Part shown: positions 11,401 through 21,827 of the stretch, piece by piece | Layout: each line of letters starts with the position of its first letter | Position numbering within the stretch: position 1 is the first letter of the stretch | From: Aporrectodea caliginosa | Taxonomy: Eukaryota > Annelida > Clitellata > Crassiclitellata > Lumbricidae | Length of the DNA stretch: 64,000 nt | Assembly: GCA_020284085.1 (NCBI GenBank) | Contig: JACEVL010000432.1 | Location: 35,001 to 99,000 of the forward strand | Direction of reading: 5' to 3' | Notes under the pieces: model-generated | Told to the model about the DNA's origin: nothing | The model's input: only the letters and a program-made list of their open reading frames with translations | Database searches by the model: none | Position numbers and translations under genes: made by a program

Positions 11401-14400
11401 AGGGCACCCCGGCATGGCTACCGAGGAATCACCCAATAAATGTGTCTTGAGTCAAGGAGAAAACATTTTGTGAACTGTTTAAATTAATTTTCTTGGTCCA
11501 GTTACTGTATTAATGCAACGGGGTTGTGCTGGCTGGTTTGAGCAATAGAATTTAGTAGATTAGATTAGATTACCGGTAGATTATATTTTCAGTAGATTAG
11601 ATTATGAGTATTGGTAGATTAGGTTAGATTAGATCCAAGGAAACCTTTTGTAACTGTATGAAGTAGCAGCAAAATGTATGTTGTTGATGCGAAGAAGTTC
11701 AGTTTGGAGCAGCTTCTACCAATTGACCGCTAGAAGTTACATATTTAGCACAGTTTGCATTTGTTAATCTACATCATTCTGTGTGTTATGTTTAATTTTT
11801 TTCCAGATGTTCCTCGCAGTCGAATGGTTAAATATCCACTTCTCTTCCAAAACATTCTTAAACATGTTAGTAAGAAAATGAAAAGTGGTCAAATTTTTTA
11901 TGGTCATCAGCTGTATTGCAATATATAATGAAATCCGAATAAGTAAACATAAAAGTAAACATAAATAAACCATATAGTGGGAGTTAAAATATTCTTCAAA
12001 GTAGCACAACAATTTCTGAGTTTATTACTGTGTCTTTACCTTGAGTAGGCCCTCGCATACGAAACATCTTTATTCTAGTTAGATAAAATGTTCTTGGAAA
12101 AATTCTCTGTTGCTGCCATTAGCTATAAAACATGGAATCAGTTGCTAACATTGTCCTGAAGTTGATAAATTTACTCTACACCCAATTCTAAACGCAGTTG
12201 GGTAACTAGTAGATTAGATTCTAATCGATTAGCTAATCGATTAGACAAATGGCTAATTCTAATCAATTAGCTACAAGATGTTGCTAAGTTTAGTTCTAAT
12301 TGATTAGCAATTTCACTAATCGTGCCCCTCTCTGAGTCTAAATAGCCCTTTTTTGTTCTTGTGTATTAGCCAGGTAGCACCATCGCTCAGCCTGACCGTG
12401 TGTGCATCTAAGGCTATTATTATGTAGAAGAGTCTTTGGATCAGTCTGTTTTGTTTTTGATTAAAGACACCAGCCAATCATGAGGATGTTCCGATGATCG
12501 AGAATGCCACCAAGATCGTTCGATTGACGATCGAAGAAACCGATGTTCAGATGGGTCGATCAAAATGTCATTTTGTCATAAAGAAGCTGCACTTCATGAA
12601 TGAGAAACAGGTTAGCCATACAGCAACTCTGTTATAACAGTAAGGTATAGTAATTGTTCGTAGTGTAATTGTAATTGCAAATTTACATAGCGCCGCTGCA
12701 CGAGTAACAAATCGACCTGATTATGGCTTGTTTTTGCTGTGCCATCGATTGATGCCTTGTGCAACATACACCGGTGTGATGGAAGTTACTGATTAATAAT
12801 AAATCATCATCATAATTATTTAGTATTTCATACCTGCAATTTTTTTAGTCCGTGGCGTTATGGCCACGGTTAGTTGAGAGGTATTTGCCAAATGATGTTG
12901 CAGTGCAGTTGTTAAATTAAGTCTGATTGTAACAAAACTTGTGCATGGTTTACGTAAGTCTTGATTTAAATTCTTTAGTTTCCCATAGATAGACTTACAG
13001 GAAAACAAGAAGTGCATTTGTTCTGTCATTATTTTTATATTTACAGAGGCATCCTCTGATCTACAGGTCGACGTTGATTATTTGTGATGGAATACTGAAA
13101 AACAACCGAGGACTGGTATGGATATTGCGTCTTATTATTTGCTAATTCGATGTAATAAACGCTACTGTTTTAGGCAAATTACTTCTAATTGAACAATATT
13201 ATATATTAATGTATGGTTGAAGCTGCTTAGTGTAACTTAGAATTTTCGGAATTGGATTAAGATTTTTAAAAGCTCTTGGAAGGTTTCTGCATGCAAAGAC
13301 TGATGAACTTGTATATTGTATTGTATTGTATTTTCGTTTATTGGTCAGCTCTAGCTGTCATAACGCAGCTAGTTACAAGATTCATTCATCGATAGTTACT
13401 GTTGGCTACAGTGAAACGTTGTACATAGGGCTGCAATAGGCAGTTAATTAACAGGTGGTGTTGTGGGTTTTGTGATAGTTTAGTGGTTAGCATTCTGAAC
13501 TGTCATCCGAGAGGCTGGGGTTCAATCTCCACTTGGACAGAGAGAGGTGCAATGAGCCTCTGTCAAGGACCAATAATTCACAGGACTGAAAAATCCTTAT
13601 TAAGCATCATGTGACTATTTGGACCACCTATGCACCACAGCGCTCCTGGTGGTCAGGAAGTTTTACACATTTTGTTTATATAACAAATGCATTGATTTTC
13701 TGATTTACAGAAGCTCCAGGTCTTCCTTTTTGAGAAGGTTCTTGTTGTGACGCGGCACGTCCTTCATGGGAAAACCCTTCGATATCAGGTTCAGCAACAA
13801 CCAATTCCTCTTTCCCTTTTAACGGTCACTGATCTTCCAGTTGGTGGCAGCAAAGGAGGATCTTTCAAGACGAGTCTTTTTCCAAGTTCTCAGAAAGGTA
13901 GATGCTGAACTTCAACATTACGTAAAGGCAGACGTAGCTGAATGATAGATATTATCCAAGAAAGTAACTAAGTACTTAACCCCAGGAGCATGCTATAGTC
14001 TAGTGGGTAGTATGCTGGACTGTCGACTGTGAGGTCAGGAGTTGAAATCGCACAATGGCAGAATCAGGAGCGTAGCCAGACTTAAATTCCAGAGGAGGCA
14101 ACTTCACAGACCATTGGTAAAATTCTGGTTATTGGGGTAATTGGTCAATAGAAGTTCCAGTATATAAAGAAAGCAAGAGGAGGCAACTGCCTCCGTGTGG
14201 CTACACCTATGGGCAGAATTAGTTTAAAGATTTTTACTCCACTTGCCCTCCTAGTCAATTCGGCTATGATGAGTACACTGACTGTACTCTGTCTGTGGAA
14301 CGATTAAGCAGCGAGGGAGGGAACACTACCTGTTCTCATTTGCTGAAGCTATGGAAAAAATGGAGTCGCTAACACTTCATATCCGTGACTGAAGCTAGGG

Positions 14401-14893
14401 CTAACTTAATTGACTGTCTCTTCGTCTCTTCTAACCCTGTTACACTACAGTGACGTGAATTGGTTAAACCCAGTACACTGTACTTTACTATACTGTAATC
14501 TACTTCTGAATTTCATCTGTTTCTGTGCAGACTTTACATATTTTGTTGTGTCTTTCAGCGAAACACTCCTTCATGCTTCAAGTTAAGGACGACTCCCTTC
14601 GGAAATCCTGCCACACATTCCACGCCACTGACGAAGCAGACAAACTGCACTGGATGCAGTGCCTTCAGTCTGCGATCAGTGCAGAGATGAAAACCAATCC
14701 ATATGCATTGATGCGTTTTTCGGGCTGCTGTCAGCGCAATGATCAGGAGAGACTGAGTCTCGCTAATTCACTGAGCTCCAATTCCGTTTACTCCGCGTCT
14801 TCGAGCCAACCGTCGAGGTCATCGTCAGAGGAAAATCTTGATGCGGATGGATTGTTTTGTCTTTCTGCAAACTGTAAAGTTGAGTTCTGTTGA
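6922..14893 (+). CDS. NET1: Rho guanine-nucleotide exchange factor, NET1/ARHGEF3-like (12 exons)
   Basis: DH-PH exchange factor expected to load GTP onto RhoA-type GTPases; NET1/ARHGEF3 members shuttle between nucleus and cytosol. Exons inferred from splice sites and matching phases: 6922-6989, 7152-7215, 8301-8474, 9244-9306, 9863-9959, 10418-10494, 10835-10991, 11807-11865, 12467-12610, 13047-13115, 13711-13897, 14559-14893. They sum to 1494 nt (497 residues plus stop), near the 526-596 usual for the vertebrate proteins. The start ATG (6922) has G at +4. The first intron uses a GC donor (gag|gcaagt). Family signatures are DH helices (SPFSRKLDLWSFL, DVPRSRMVKYPLLF) and the DH-PH linker (DGILKNNRGLKLQVFLFE). 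The vertebrate paralogues NET1 and ARHGEF3 cannot be separated here; this is probably the single invertebrate co-orthologue. Confidence 0.9.
7325..7450 (-). mobile_element. tRNA-derived SINE, family C
   Basis: Read on the minus strand, a tRNA-like head (B box near 'gggttcgagcc', 7378-7390; 'ggttagagcacacgcc') matches copies at 19815-19985 and 36635-36805. The body is short, so this is a truncated copy in intron 2 of the NET1-like gene. Confidence 0.6.
8045..8110 (-). repeat. LINE/SINE-type 3' end
   Basis: Reverse complement of the 'gggagcgct..ctgagtag..ttgaagaggcgctatataa' tail found at the ends of the LINE at 37500-38460 and of the family-B SINEs. It lies in an intron of the NET1-like gene. 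Confidence 0.6.
9244..12610 (+). CDS. NET1: NET1-like exons 4-9: DH (RhoGEF) catalytic domain
   Basis: Exons of 63, 97, 77, 157, 59 and 144 nt join in frame (phases 0-0, 0-1, 1-0, 0-1, 1-0, 0-0). They give AIFELYRSEVDLLDDL, MLGLLNEVELEQLFGHID, LLNWVPKLICYVPYC, SPFSRKLDLWSFL, DVPRSRMVKYPLLFQNILK and HTPANHEDVPMIENA. The conserved third DH segment (KYPLLF) that packs on the GTPase switch regions is intact, so exchange activity is expected. Confidence 0.9.
9418..9575 (-). mobile_element. SINE, family A (head missing)
   Basis: On the minus strand this matches the family A body and 3' tail ('tatgccgaagctaagaaaatgaaatcgc', 'acatttcatacccatg') also seen at 14237-14395, 16345-16465 and 45660-45785. 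No tRNA-like head is seen, so the copy is 5'-truncated. Confidence 0.7.
10590..10725. repeat. about 40-bp intronic tandem repeat
   Basis: Three and a half units of 'aaggctgttaccgtaatgc' plus 'tcaagactgttccattatgc' lie between exons 6 and 7 of the NET1-like gene. Confidence 0.85.
12221..12244. promoter_or_regulatory. 24-bp palindrome of two TAATCGATTA sites (possible homeodomain site)
   Basis: A perfect palindrome made of two overlapping-frame TAATCGATTA motifs, with two more relaxed TAATNNATTA-like sites before 12310. TAAT-N2-ATTA is a known cooperative homeodomain dimer site; a regulatory role here is inference. It lies in the intron before exon 9 of the NET1-like gene. Confidence 0.3.
12660..12790 (+). 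repeat. dispersed repeat, family E
   Basis: Shares 'gacctgattatggctt', 'ttgatgccttgtgcaa' and 'caccggtgtgatggaagttact' with copies at 16490, 27690, 30085(-), 31205(-) and 63080(-). Probably a SINE or LINE tail; no coding capacity. Confidence 0.65.
13047..14893 (+). CDS. NET1: NET1-like exons 10-12: PH domain and C-terminus
   Basis: The PH domain begins RHPLIYRSTLIICDGILK, continues KLQVFLFEKVLVVTR and QQPIPLSLLTVTDLP, and ends with the conserved C-terminal helix (DEADKLHWMQCLQSAI, with the invariant Trp). A Ser-rich tail (SASSSQPSRSSSEEN) precedes the stop at 14891-14893. The introns of this block hold a tRNA-like SINE at 13462 and a SINE with a nested hAT MITE at 13988-14395. Confidence 0.88.
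13462..13640 (+). mobile_element. tRNA-derived SINE with Asp/Glu-tRNA-like head
   Basis: The head has a good A box (tagtttagtggttagcattc, 13478-13497) and B box (ggggttcaatctcc, 13518-13531), the arrangement of a tRNA-Asp/Glu-like promoter, but lacks a foldable acceptor end. A non-tRNA body follows. I therefore call a SINE, not a tRNA gene. Confidence 0.65.
13988..14395 (+). mobile_element. SINE, family A, carrying a nested hAT MITE
   Basis: The tRNA-like head is at 13988-14064 ('tagtctagtgggtagtatgc', 'aggagttgaaatcgc') and the body and tail at 14212-14395 (ending 'gagtcgctaacacttcatatccgtg'). A 147-bp insertion separates them. The tail matches 9418(-), 16345 and 45660. Confidence 0.75.
14065..14211. 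mobile_element. hAT-like MITE with 8-bp target duplication
   Basis: Ends are imperfect terminal inverted repeats (caggagcgtagccagac at the left; cataggtgtagccacac as the reverse complement of the right). It is flanked by a perfect 8-bp direct repeat, ggcagaat (14057-14064 and 14212-14219). An 8-bp duplication and CAG-starting ends are hAT hallmarks. At 147 bp it has no coding capacity. Confidence 0.8.
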
Positions 14894-16140
14894 AAGGTGA
14901 AAATGGTTGTGACGGACGTTTCTAAAATTTTAGTTGGTAAAAGCTCAGAGATATGAACTCACTTTTGAAATGTAGAAATGCTCTTTCAAAATTGTTGAAG
15001 ATCATCAAATGGTTTTCATCTTGAATTTTATACAAAGAGTTTGGTAGCTTTAACCAATACAGTCACTCCTGAAAATATTTTTTCTTCTGAGAAGGTATTT
15101 TAAGAAAATTTACTGGGATATTGCAGAATAATTCAAAAAGGCCACTCTAGATGGAAATGCCTTCAGTGTTGTAGTTGGAATGATCAATATTGGTTCTCTG
15201 GATTGTTTTGAATGATCAAGACTGATCAACATGTTGCAATGAATGTTACACATTTGTTTTTTACTGTTTCATTATTCCCAGTACTGTTCAACTGCATATC
15301 AACAAATTTGTATATTTTGTCTGTTATTAAGTGTCTGAATGCCATGAAGTTTAGCACTTTCTAGTCATTAGTAGGTAAAACTTTTGTTGATAGTCAAGTG
15401 TGGGCAATTAATTAGTAATCAGTTAAATAGTTTCGATGTAGAATTAATTTTATTGTTGTATGTCTAACTTTGTACTAGATGAGCTTTAAGCCGGTGAACA
15501 TGTTTTCGTTTTAAATTGTTGAAATTTTATTTGTAAATTGTTCTGTTTTCTTGTTCTGCTGATCTTGCCGTCATTTCGTAATAAATATTTCGTTTTCGCA
15601 TGCATTCCAATATGGCAAGATCAGAGAACACAAAATTTGTGAATGTTTTGCGAAGCGGTCTAGAATTGTTTGGATATGCTAAGCGATAGGCCATCTCTCA
15701 CGGCTGCGTTTTCGAGTGTACAATTTCTTGACTATGTTAATACGGAATTTGTTGTAATCTTTTAACTATCTGCTATTCTTTGTTTTATTGTACTGCAATG
15801 TGGATACATTTAATATGCGGTACAACGTTTACTAAAGACGATCAAATTCGTTTTTAATTAGGTAAAAATTTTATGGTGCATAGTCAAGGGATTGCAACAA
15901 GACAAGATCATTTGGATTTTAGTTGGTTAAAACTCGCAGTTGTTAAATATTTGATTGGTATGTTCATAGAGAACCATTTCAATTTTTAATTGTTGTCTAT
16001 ATTTGCATTTGGTTAATTGGTTAGCAGAGAGATTGAGTTGATATTTAAGAACTGTGTTTTATTACTTCTTTTGTGCAGGCATCAACACGATTTAATAAAT
16101 TGTTTAATATCTGCGTTGATAAAGTTAGCATGGATTTCAT
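14894..16140 (+). other. 3' UTR / intergenic region of the NET1-like gene
   Basis: A/T-rich, no ORF. A canonical poly(A) signal aataaa at 15580-15585 is a candidate end of the transcript, giving a roughly 0.7-kb 3' UTR. Nothing else is recognised. Confidence 0.45.
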
Positions 16141-16344
16141 AATTATGACGTATGAAGGCAACGTTTAGGTGACATGGCGGCTATGGCTTTACGTCCGACA
16201 TGCATCATTCTGTGCGCTGGGAGTTCTAAGCCCAACCAGTCGTCGATGTAAAGCCCTCCCCAGAATCTGATCATGGAGAATCCAGCTGTGACACCCCAAT
16301 GGGAAGAGCATTTTGGAGCTTTACATGCAACTTGCACTCCCTAG

Positions 16345-16465
16345 CGAACTGGGCTGTCAAATTATTACGCTGTCGGTGGGCAGAAGACTGAGAAGAGGAC
16401 TTGCTACCAGTGGTCGTATATGCCGAGGCTAAGAAAAACGAAGTCGCTAACAACTCGTGCATTGA
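16345..16465 (+). mobile_element. SINE, family A, 3' fragment
   Basis: Contains 'gtcggtgggcagaagactgag' and 'atgccgaggctaagaaaaac', followed by 'gaagtcgctaacaactcgtg', the family-A 3' end. The upstream part (16145-16345) is diverged and the head was not confirmed. Confidence 0.6.
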
Positions 16466-16489
16466 ATTATTGAATTTCTTTATCCATCA

Positions 16490-16840
16490 CAGTAGGCCTA
16501 TCTGTCTTTACGGACTGGTCTTCTGGATATTGACCTCATCACGGCTTCGTTTTGGTGCGCCATTGGTTGATGCCTGTTTCGTTAAACACCGGCGCAATAG
16601 AAGTTACTATTTCCAATTACTTACACCATTGCCGTCATCGATTGATGCCTTGTCTATGACTGATTGGTTCTCGATGATTGATCGATCTCTTGATTGCGAA
16701 GTGTGGGGGAATTATTGGCGATTGGGTCCATTGATTAAGTGCCGCTCTTGTAATAGGCTACGTACAGACGGTGAGACCATTGCTAGGAGGCAGTCCAGTG
16801 TTATGGTGCCTGTTGATATGGATACTGGAGTGCAGGTGGA
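16490..16840 (+). repeat. dispersed repeat, family E, with partial second copy
   Basis: 16500-16620 matches 27690-27835 closely (ctggtcttctggatattgacct, caccggcgcaatagaagttact). A second, more decayed copy follows from about 16620. The open frame across it is chance; no domain is seen. Confidence 0.6.
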
Positions 16841-17191
16841 CTCAACAGAGGCAAACATTCTGTCAGCCAGTCAATTGGCCAGTCAGTCAGTCAGAATTTA
16901 AAAATAGCACCAGTAAGAGACGGACGGACAGACAGAAAGACAGACAGACATAGGCTACACTGAAACAGAAGCATTTATATGTATGTATGTAGCCTACTTA
17001 TGCATACATTGTATATTGTAGGCCTATAATTATGTGTTCGTTTGCAAAGGCTACTAATATATAATAATGATAAATAATAATACATGTAGTAATAGTAGGG
17101 CCTAATAAATAATATTATTAATAATAGTAATAATTTTTTATAATAATAATAACAGCAACAATTAGCAAGTAGGCCTTATAGTTTTATCGAT

Positions 17192-17350
17192 TACAGAATT
17201 GCTCGCACTAAACACCTTTAAACTGCTTTTAATGGACGCTATACATATTTGTCAATTACGTTCAATTTTCAGTTGAAAAGGTTTTTGTAGTAACTTCGGA
17301 TCCGAGGTGGACTGAAAAATTTAAGAAGGAAAATAATCGTCACTATCGGT
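17192..17350. repeat. dispersed repeat, family G
   Basis: 'ctcgcactaaacacctttaa' followed by 'actgcttttaa' and 'tgtcaattacgttcaat' recurs at 5105-5165 and 21940-22130. The preceding 16960-17190 is A/T-rich with 'aggcctaat' motifs and no gene. Confidence 0.6.
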
Positions 17351-17419
17351 CATTTCTGTTGACGGGATATATATATGCACACTGGGATTATTATTACTGA
17401 AAGTAATAATAGTCCCAGA

Positions 17420-17571
<152 letters not shown>

Positions 17572-18354
17572 AACACAAACACACACGCGCGCACACACAC
17601 ACGCATATTTATAGATACATATATTCGTCGGTATGCATGTACGAGCATAAGAGCGCCGATCGATGTTAGTTTGGCAAGAACAATTAGAAACAGCAATTAG
17701 GCCTAGCTTTTCGGAATGGGTCAAATGTTTAAAGAGTGGATTAATTCAGAGGCGGTCTGCGGCCTGCATGCACTCGATCAGTGGTGAAATGTCCGGTTAA
17801 AGGGCAAAGAGTTCTCGCGTTGGATACAACCATCAGCCAGGTGAGTGCTGTAAACTTCCGGCCACTCTCCAGGTATTTTCTTTGTTCCATCAGCGTCGAC
17901 CTATAATCATCGTCAACATTAGGCCTACATAAAATACGCGCTTTGACAAAAATAAGTCTTGCGGGAGAGCGCGTTTCTCTACGAACAATCCTATAGGCTA
18001 GTCATAGTGCAATGAGAATAGATGAGTTTTTAATTTGGATTTAAATTGAGCAACCAATGTGCCTTGACGAACTGAAGTTTGGAATACTATTCCATTCTTT
18101 GGGACCTGAGATCGAGAAGGCACGATTACCAAACTTCAGGTTTGTGCGAGGTACAGTAAAATCTCATCGCGAATTGGAGGCAGAACATGGCGTAACCATA
18201 TGGGTGCCTTGGATCAGGGACAGGTTCCAGAGTGGATATGATAAACGAGGGAGATTTTGAAGGTGATACGGGCACGTATGGGAAGCCAGTGTAGTTGCTG
18301 CAGTGTTTGCATGATGTGATCTCATTGTAATCGTTCCTATGGTTGCTGTTTGTG

Positions 18355-18530
18355 TCGCAGTAGTGGCAGTAGTAGTGGAAGTGGTTGTGGCAGACTGGTA
18401 GTGGCGAATGGTGATGGTGGTTGGTGGTGGTGGTGGTGGTAGTAGTAGTAGTTTTTGTAGTAATAGTGGTAGGGGTAGTAGCAGCAACAACAACAACAGC
18501 AGCAGCAGTAGTAGTACCGGTAGTGTGAAT
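18355..18530. repeat. GTG/GTA/AGC trinucleotide-rich tract
   Basis: Imperfect trinucleotide repeats (ggtggt, agtagt, caacaa, cagcag) just upstream of the first located exon of the next gene. It may lie in its promoter or 5' UTR. Confidence 0.75.
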
Positions 18531-18676
18531 GTGTGTAAGCGATGGTTGTGGTAGTAGCAGCACTTTTACACTACACTGCACACACACACAAGCATTAGTG
18601 TCACGTGGTGTAGAATTTAGTGTCATTTAGTGTGGCTTCAAATGAGGACGAGAAATGTGTCATCTTTGGAAATAGA

Positions 18677-19774
18677 ATGGAAGACAAGACGGAAGTCGAA
18701 GAACGATGTGTCTCTATTTCCGGTTCTCAAGATGGCCGCCATGATGACGAGGCTGACTACGCATTCACAGAAGACGACGACGATGATGAGGAGGAAGAAG
18801 AAGATGATGATGACTATTACAACGACGAAGATGATGAAGACGACGTATTTCTGAAAGAAACTCTCGAAGAATCTTTGGATGACTCAGCCGACACGAGAAC
18901 ACTTTTCGAAACGAACAACGACATTCATCAGTCTGACAACGACATTAAGCAGACTGACAACGATATAACACAGTCTGACAACGACGTTAATCAGTCTGAG
19001 AACGACATTAAGCAGACTGACAACGACATTAAGCAGACTGACAACGACATTAAGCAGACTGACAACGACATTAAGCAGACTGACAACGACATTAAGCAGA
19101 CTGACAACGACATTAAGCAGACTGATAACGACATTAATCAGTCTGATAACGACATTAAGCAGACTGACAACGACATTAAGCAGACTGACAACGACATTAA
19201 GCAGACTGACAACGACATTAAGCAGACTGACAACGACATTAAGCAGACTGACAACGACATTAAGCAGACTGATAACGACATTAATCAGTCTGATAACGAC
19301 ATTAAGCAGACTGACAACGACATTAAGCAGACTGACAACGACATTAAGCAGACTGACAACGACATTAAGCAGACTGACAACGACATTAAGCAGACTGACA
19401 ACGACATTAAGCAGACTGATAACGACATTAATCAGTCTGATAACGACATTAAGCAGACTGACAACGACATTAAGCAGACTGACAACGACATTAAGCAGAC
19501 TGACAACGACATTAAGCAGACTGACAACGACATTAAGCAGACTGACAACGATATTAAACAGACTGACAACGACATTAAACAGACTGACAACGACATTAAG
19601 CAGACTGACAACGACATTAAGCAGACTGACAACGACATTAAGCAGACTGACAACGACATTAAGCACACTGACAACGACATTAAGCACACTGACAACGACA
19701 TTAAGCACACTGACAACGACATTCGTCATTTAGATTTGTACAGAACTTTCGAAAAGTTGGAAAACCTAGAAGAG
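18677..19774 (+). CDS. ankyrin-gene exon A: acidic N-terminus plus heptapeptide array
   Basis: 366 codons in phase 0, ending at a GT donor (gaagag|gtgtgt). Residues about 35-60 are nearly all Asp/Glu/Tyr. Residues 80-352 are the repeat array. The frame stays open through the whole array with no stop on the coding strand. The opposite strand is also open (Val/Leu-rich) because 21 bp is a multiple of three. Confidence 0.6.
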
Positions 19775-21719
19775 GTGTGTATATTATTGTTATTGTTATT
19801 ATTGTGCATTTATTAAGTGCCACTATTTAATGACCAAGCATCAATCGATGGCGCTGAGCAATTGTGAGTGAACGACTTAGGCTACTCAAGATCCCTACAC
19901 ATTAATCGTCAGACGATGAAGGCTCGAACCTATACTCTTTGCGTTACAAGTGGCTCTAACGAATCGACTACCGTGTGTTCCACATTGCAGTCTGCCTTTC
20001 AATACTTCGACCCTTTCCAGATTCCTCCTCAACTTCTTTATCTTTCTAGTAGCGCCATTTTCGCCTGACCCTTGGACCTGCTATCGTCTGACCCTTGGAC
20101 TTGCTACCGCCTAACCTTAGACCTGTTACCGCATGACCCTTGGAACTGTTACCACCTGATCCATGAACCTGTTACCGCCTGAGCCTTGGACCCGTTACCG
20201 CCTGAGCCTTGGATCTGTTACCGCCTGAAGCTGGGACCTGTTACAGCCTGACCCTTGGACCTGTTACCTCCTGACCGTTGGACCTGTTACCGCCTGACCA
20301 ATGGCCCTGTTACCGCCTGACCCCAGTGTGATTTTCGTTAACGATAACGATAACGAAAATGTTCGTTAACGAAAATAAAATGACTTCGTTAACGATAACT
20401 ATAACTATAACTAAAAAATATCATTAACTATAACTATAACTATAACGAAAATAACACTAACGAAAATTCATCTTTATTTTCGTTAATACAAAAAATAAAA
20501 ATAGGAAGTGCAATATGGACGATTCGACATAAATGAGAACGAAAAATTCGAAATTTTTATTGTGAAATTTGTCAGTTACTTTGGAAACTCGTGTATTCAT
20601 GAAGCTGACTGTACCCATGCTTCAAAGGTTTTCATAGCTCTGAGTAAATTGTGAAACAGCGTATTAATACGCACAATTTTGCTTATAGACTTAATTATTG
20701 TAACTAAGTAGTAACTAAAATTAACTAAAATAAAAATCCATTAACTATAACTATAACTATAACTAAAAAATAATACTAACTATAACTATAACTATAACTA
20801 AAATAAAAAATCATTAACTATAACTATAACTATAACTAAAATAAAATCTGTAAGGAAAATCACACTGCCTGACCCATGCATGGACTTGGATGCGAACTGA
20901 TCTCCCTTGACTGTTTTGTTTTTCACTAGACGCCTGCGAATAAGCTGGTTACGATGACTTAGATCTAGGTGTGGTTGGAAAATCAGGAGATGACGCTGAC
21001 CATTACGATGACACGATCGGAGTTCGAATCCTGGTGTTTTTAATTCGTGCTTTCTTACCTGTTGGACATAATTAGGCCTATGGGGCCGTCCATAAAGTAC
21101 GTCACGCTCCAGGGGGGAGGGAGGGGTTTAAGAAAGTGTGACAGTTTGTGACAGGGGGGGGGGTCAGGCCATGTGTGACGTCACACATTTATTTTTAAAA
21201 TTTTATTTATAATTTATTTTTATTTTTTAGTAGAATTTCATAGCTTTAAAAATAATTTTCAAAAATTTTCTGAAACATTTTAATTAGTTTTATGTCAAAA
21301 TAGCATGAAATGCATATCTCCTGAATGTGTTTTTCACGATTCCTCTCGCTAGGAGCTCTAGTAATAATGCTCTTGCGAAGCCTTCTTTATGTATTAGTCT
21401 TGCTTTCGGAATTATTATTATTTCTATGTTCGAAAGTGTGACGTACTTTAGGGGGTCCGATTTTGTGACAGTTTGTGACAGGGGAGGGGGGTAAAATGGT
21501 CAAAAATAGCGTGACGTACTTTATGGACGGCCCCTATTCGATGGATCGACATTGTGGCAAGAGCTGATCACCAGATGACACCAGCTAATGCATGTCTCTA
21601 TTTATTTTTATTTATTTCTATTTATTTAGTCTTTATTGTTATAATAATAATAGGCCTAATAATTATAGGCCTAATAATAGGCCTACTTATAATAGGCCTA
21701 CTAATAATAATAATAGATC

Positions 21720-21781
<62 letters not shown>

Positions 21782-21785
21782 GATC

Positions 21786-21827
<42 letters not shown>

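Noticed and set aside
13478..13550. tRNA gene
   Set aside because: A and B boxes are good but the acceptor stem does not pair and similar heads occur on SINE bodies elsewhere.
16401..16901. 166-codon plus-strand frame
   Set aside because: It spans a SINE tail and two copies of a dispersed repeat; no domain or splice context.
18884..19729. 281-codon Val/Leu-rich minus-strand frame
   Set aside because: It is the antisense of the 21-bp coding repeat; the plus frame has an acidic leader and a usable donor, and the minus frame has no domain.
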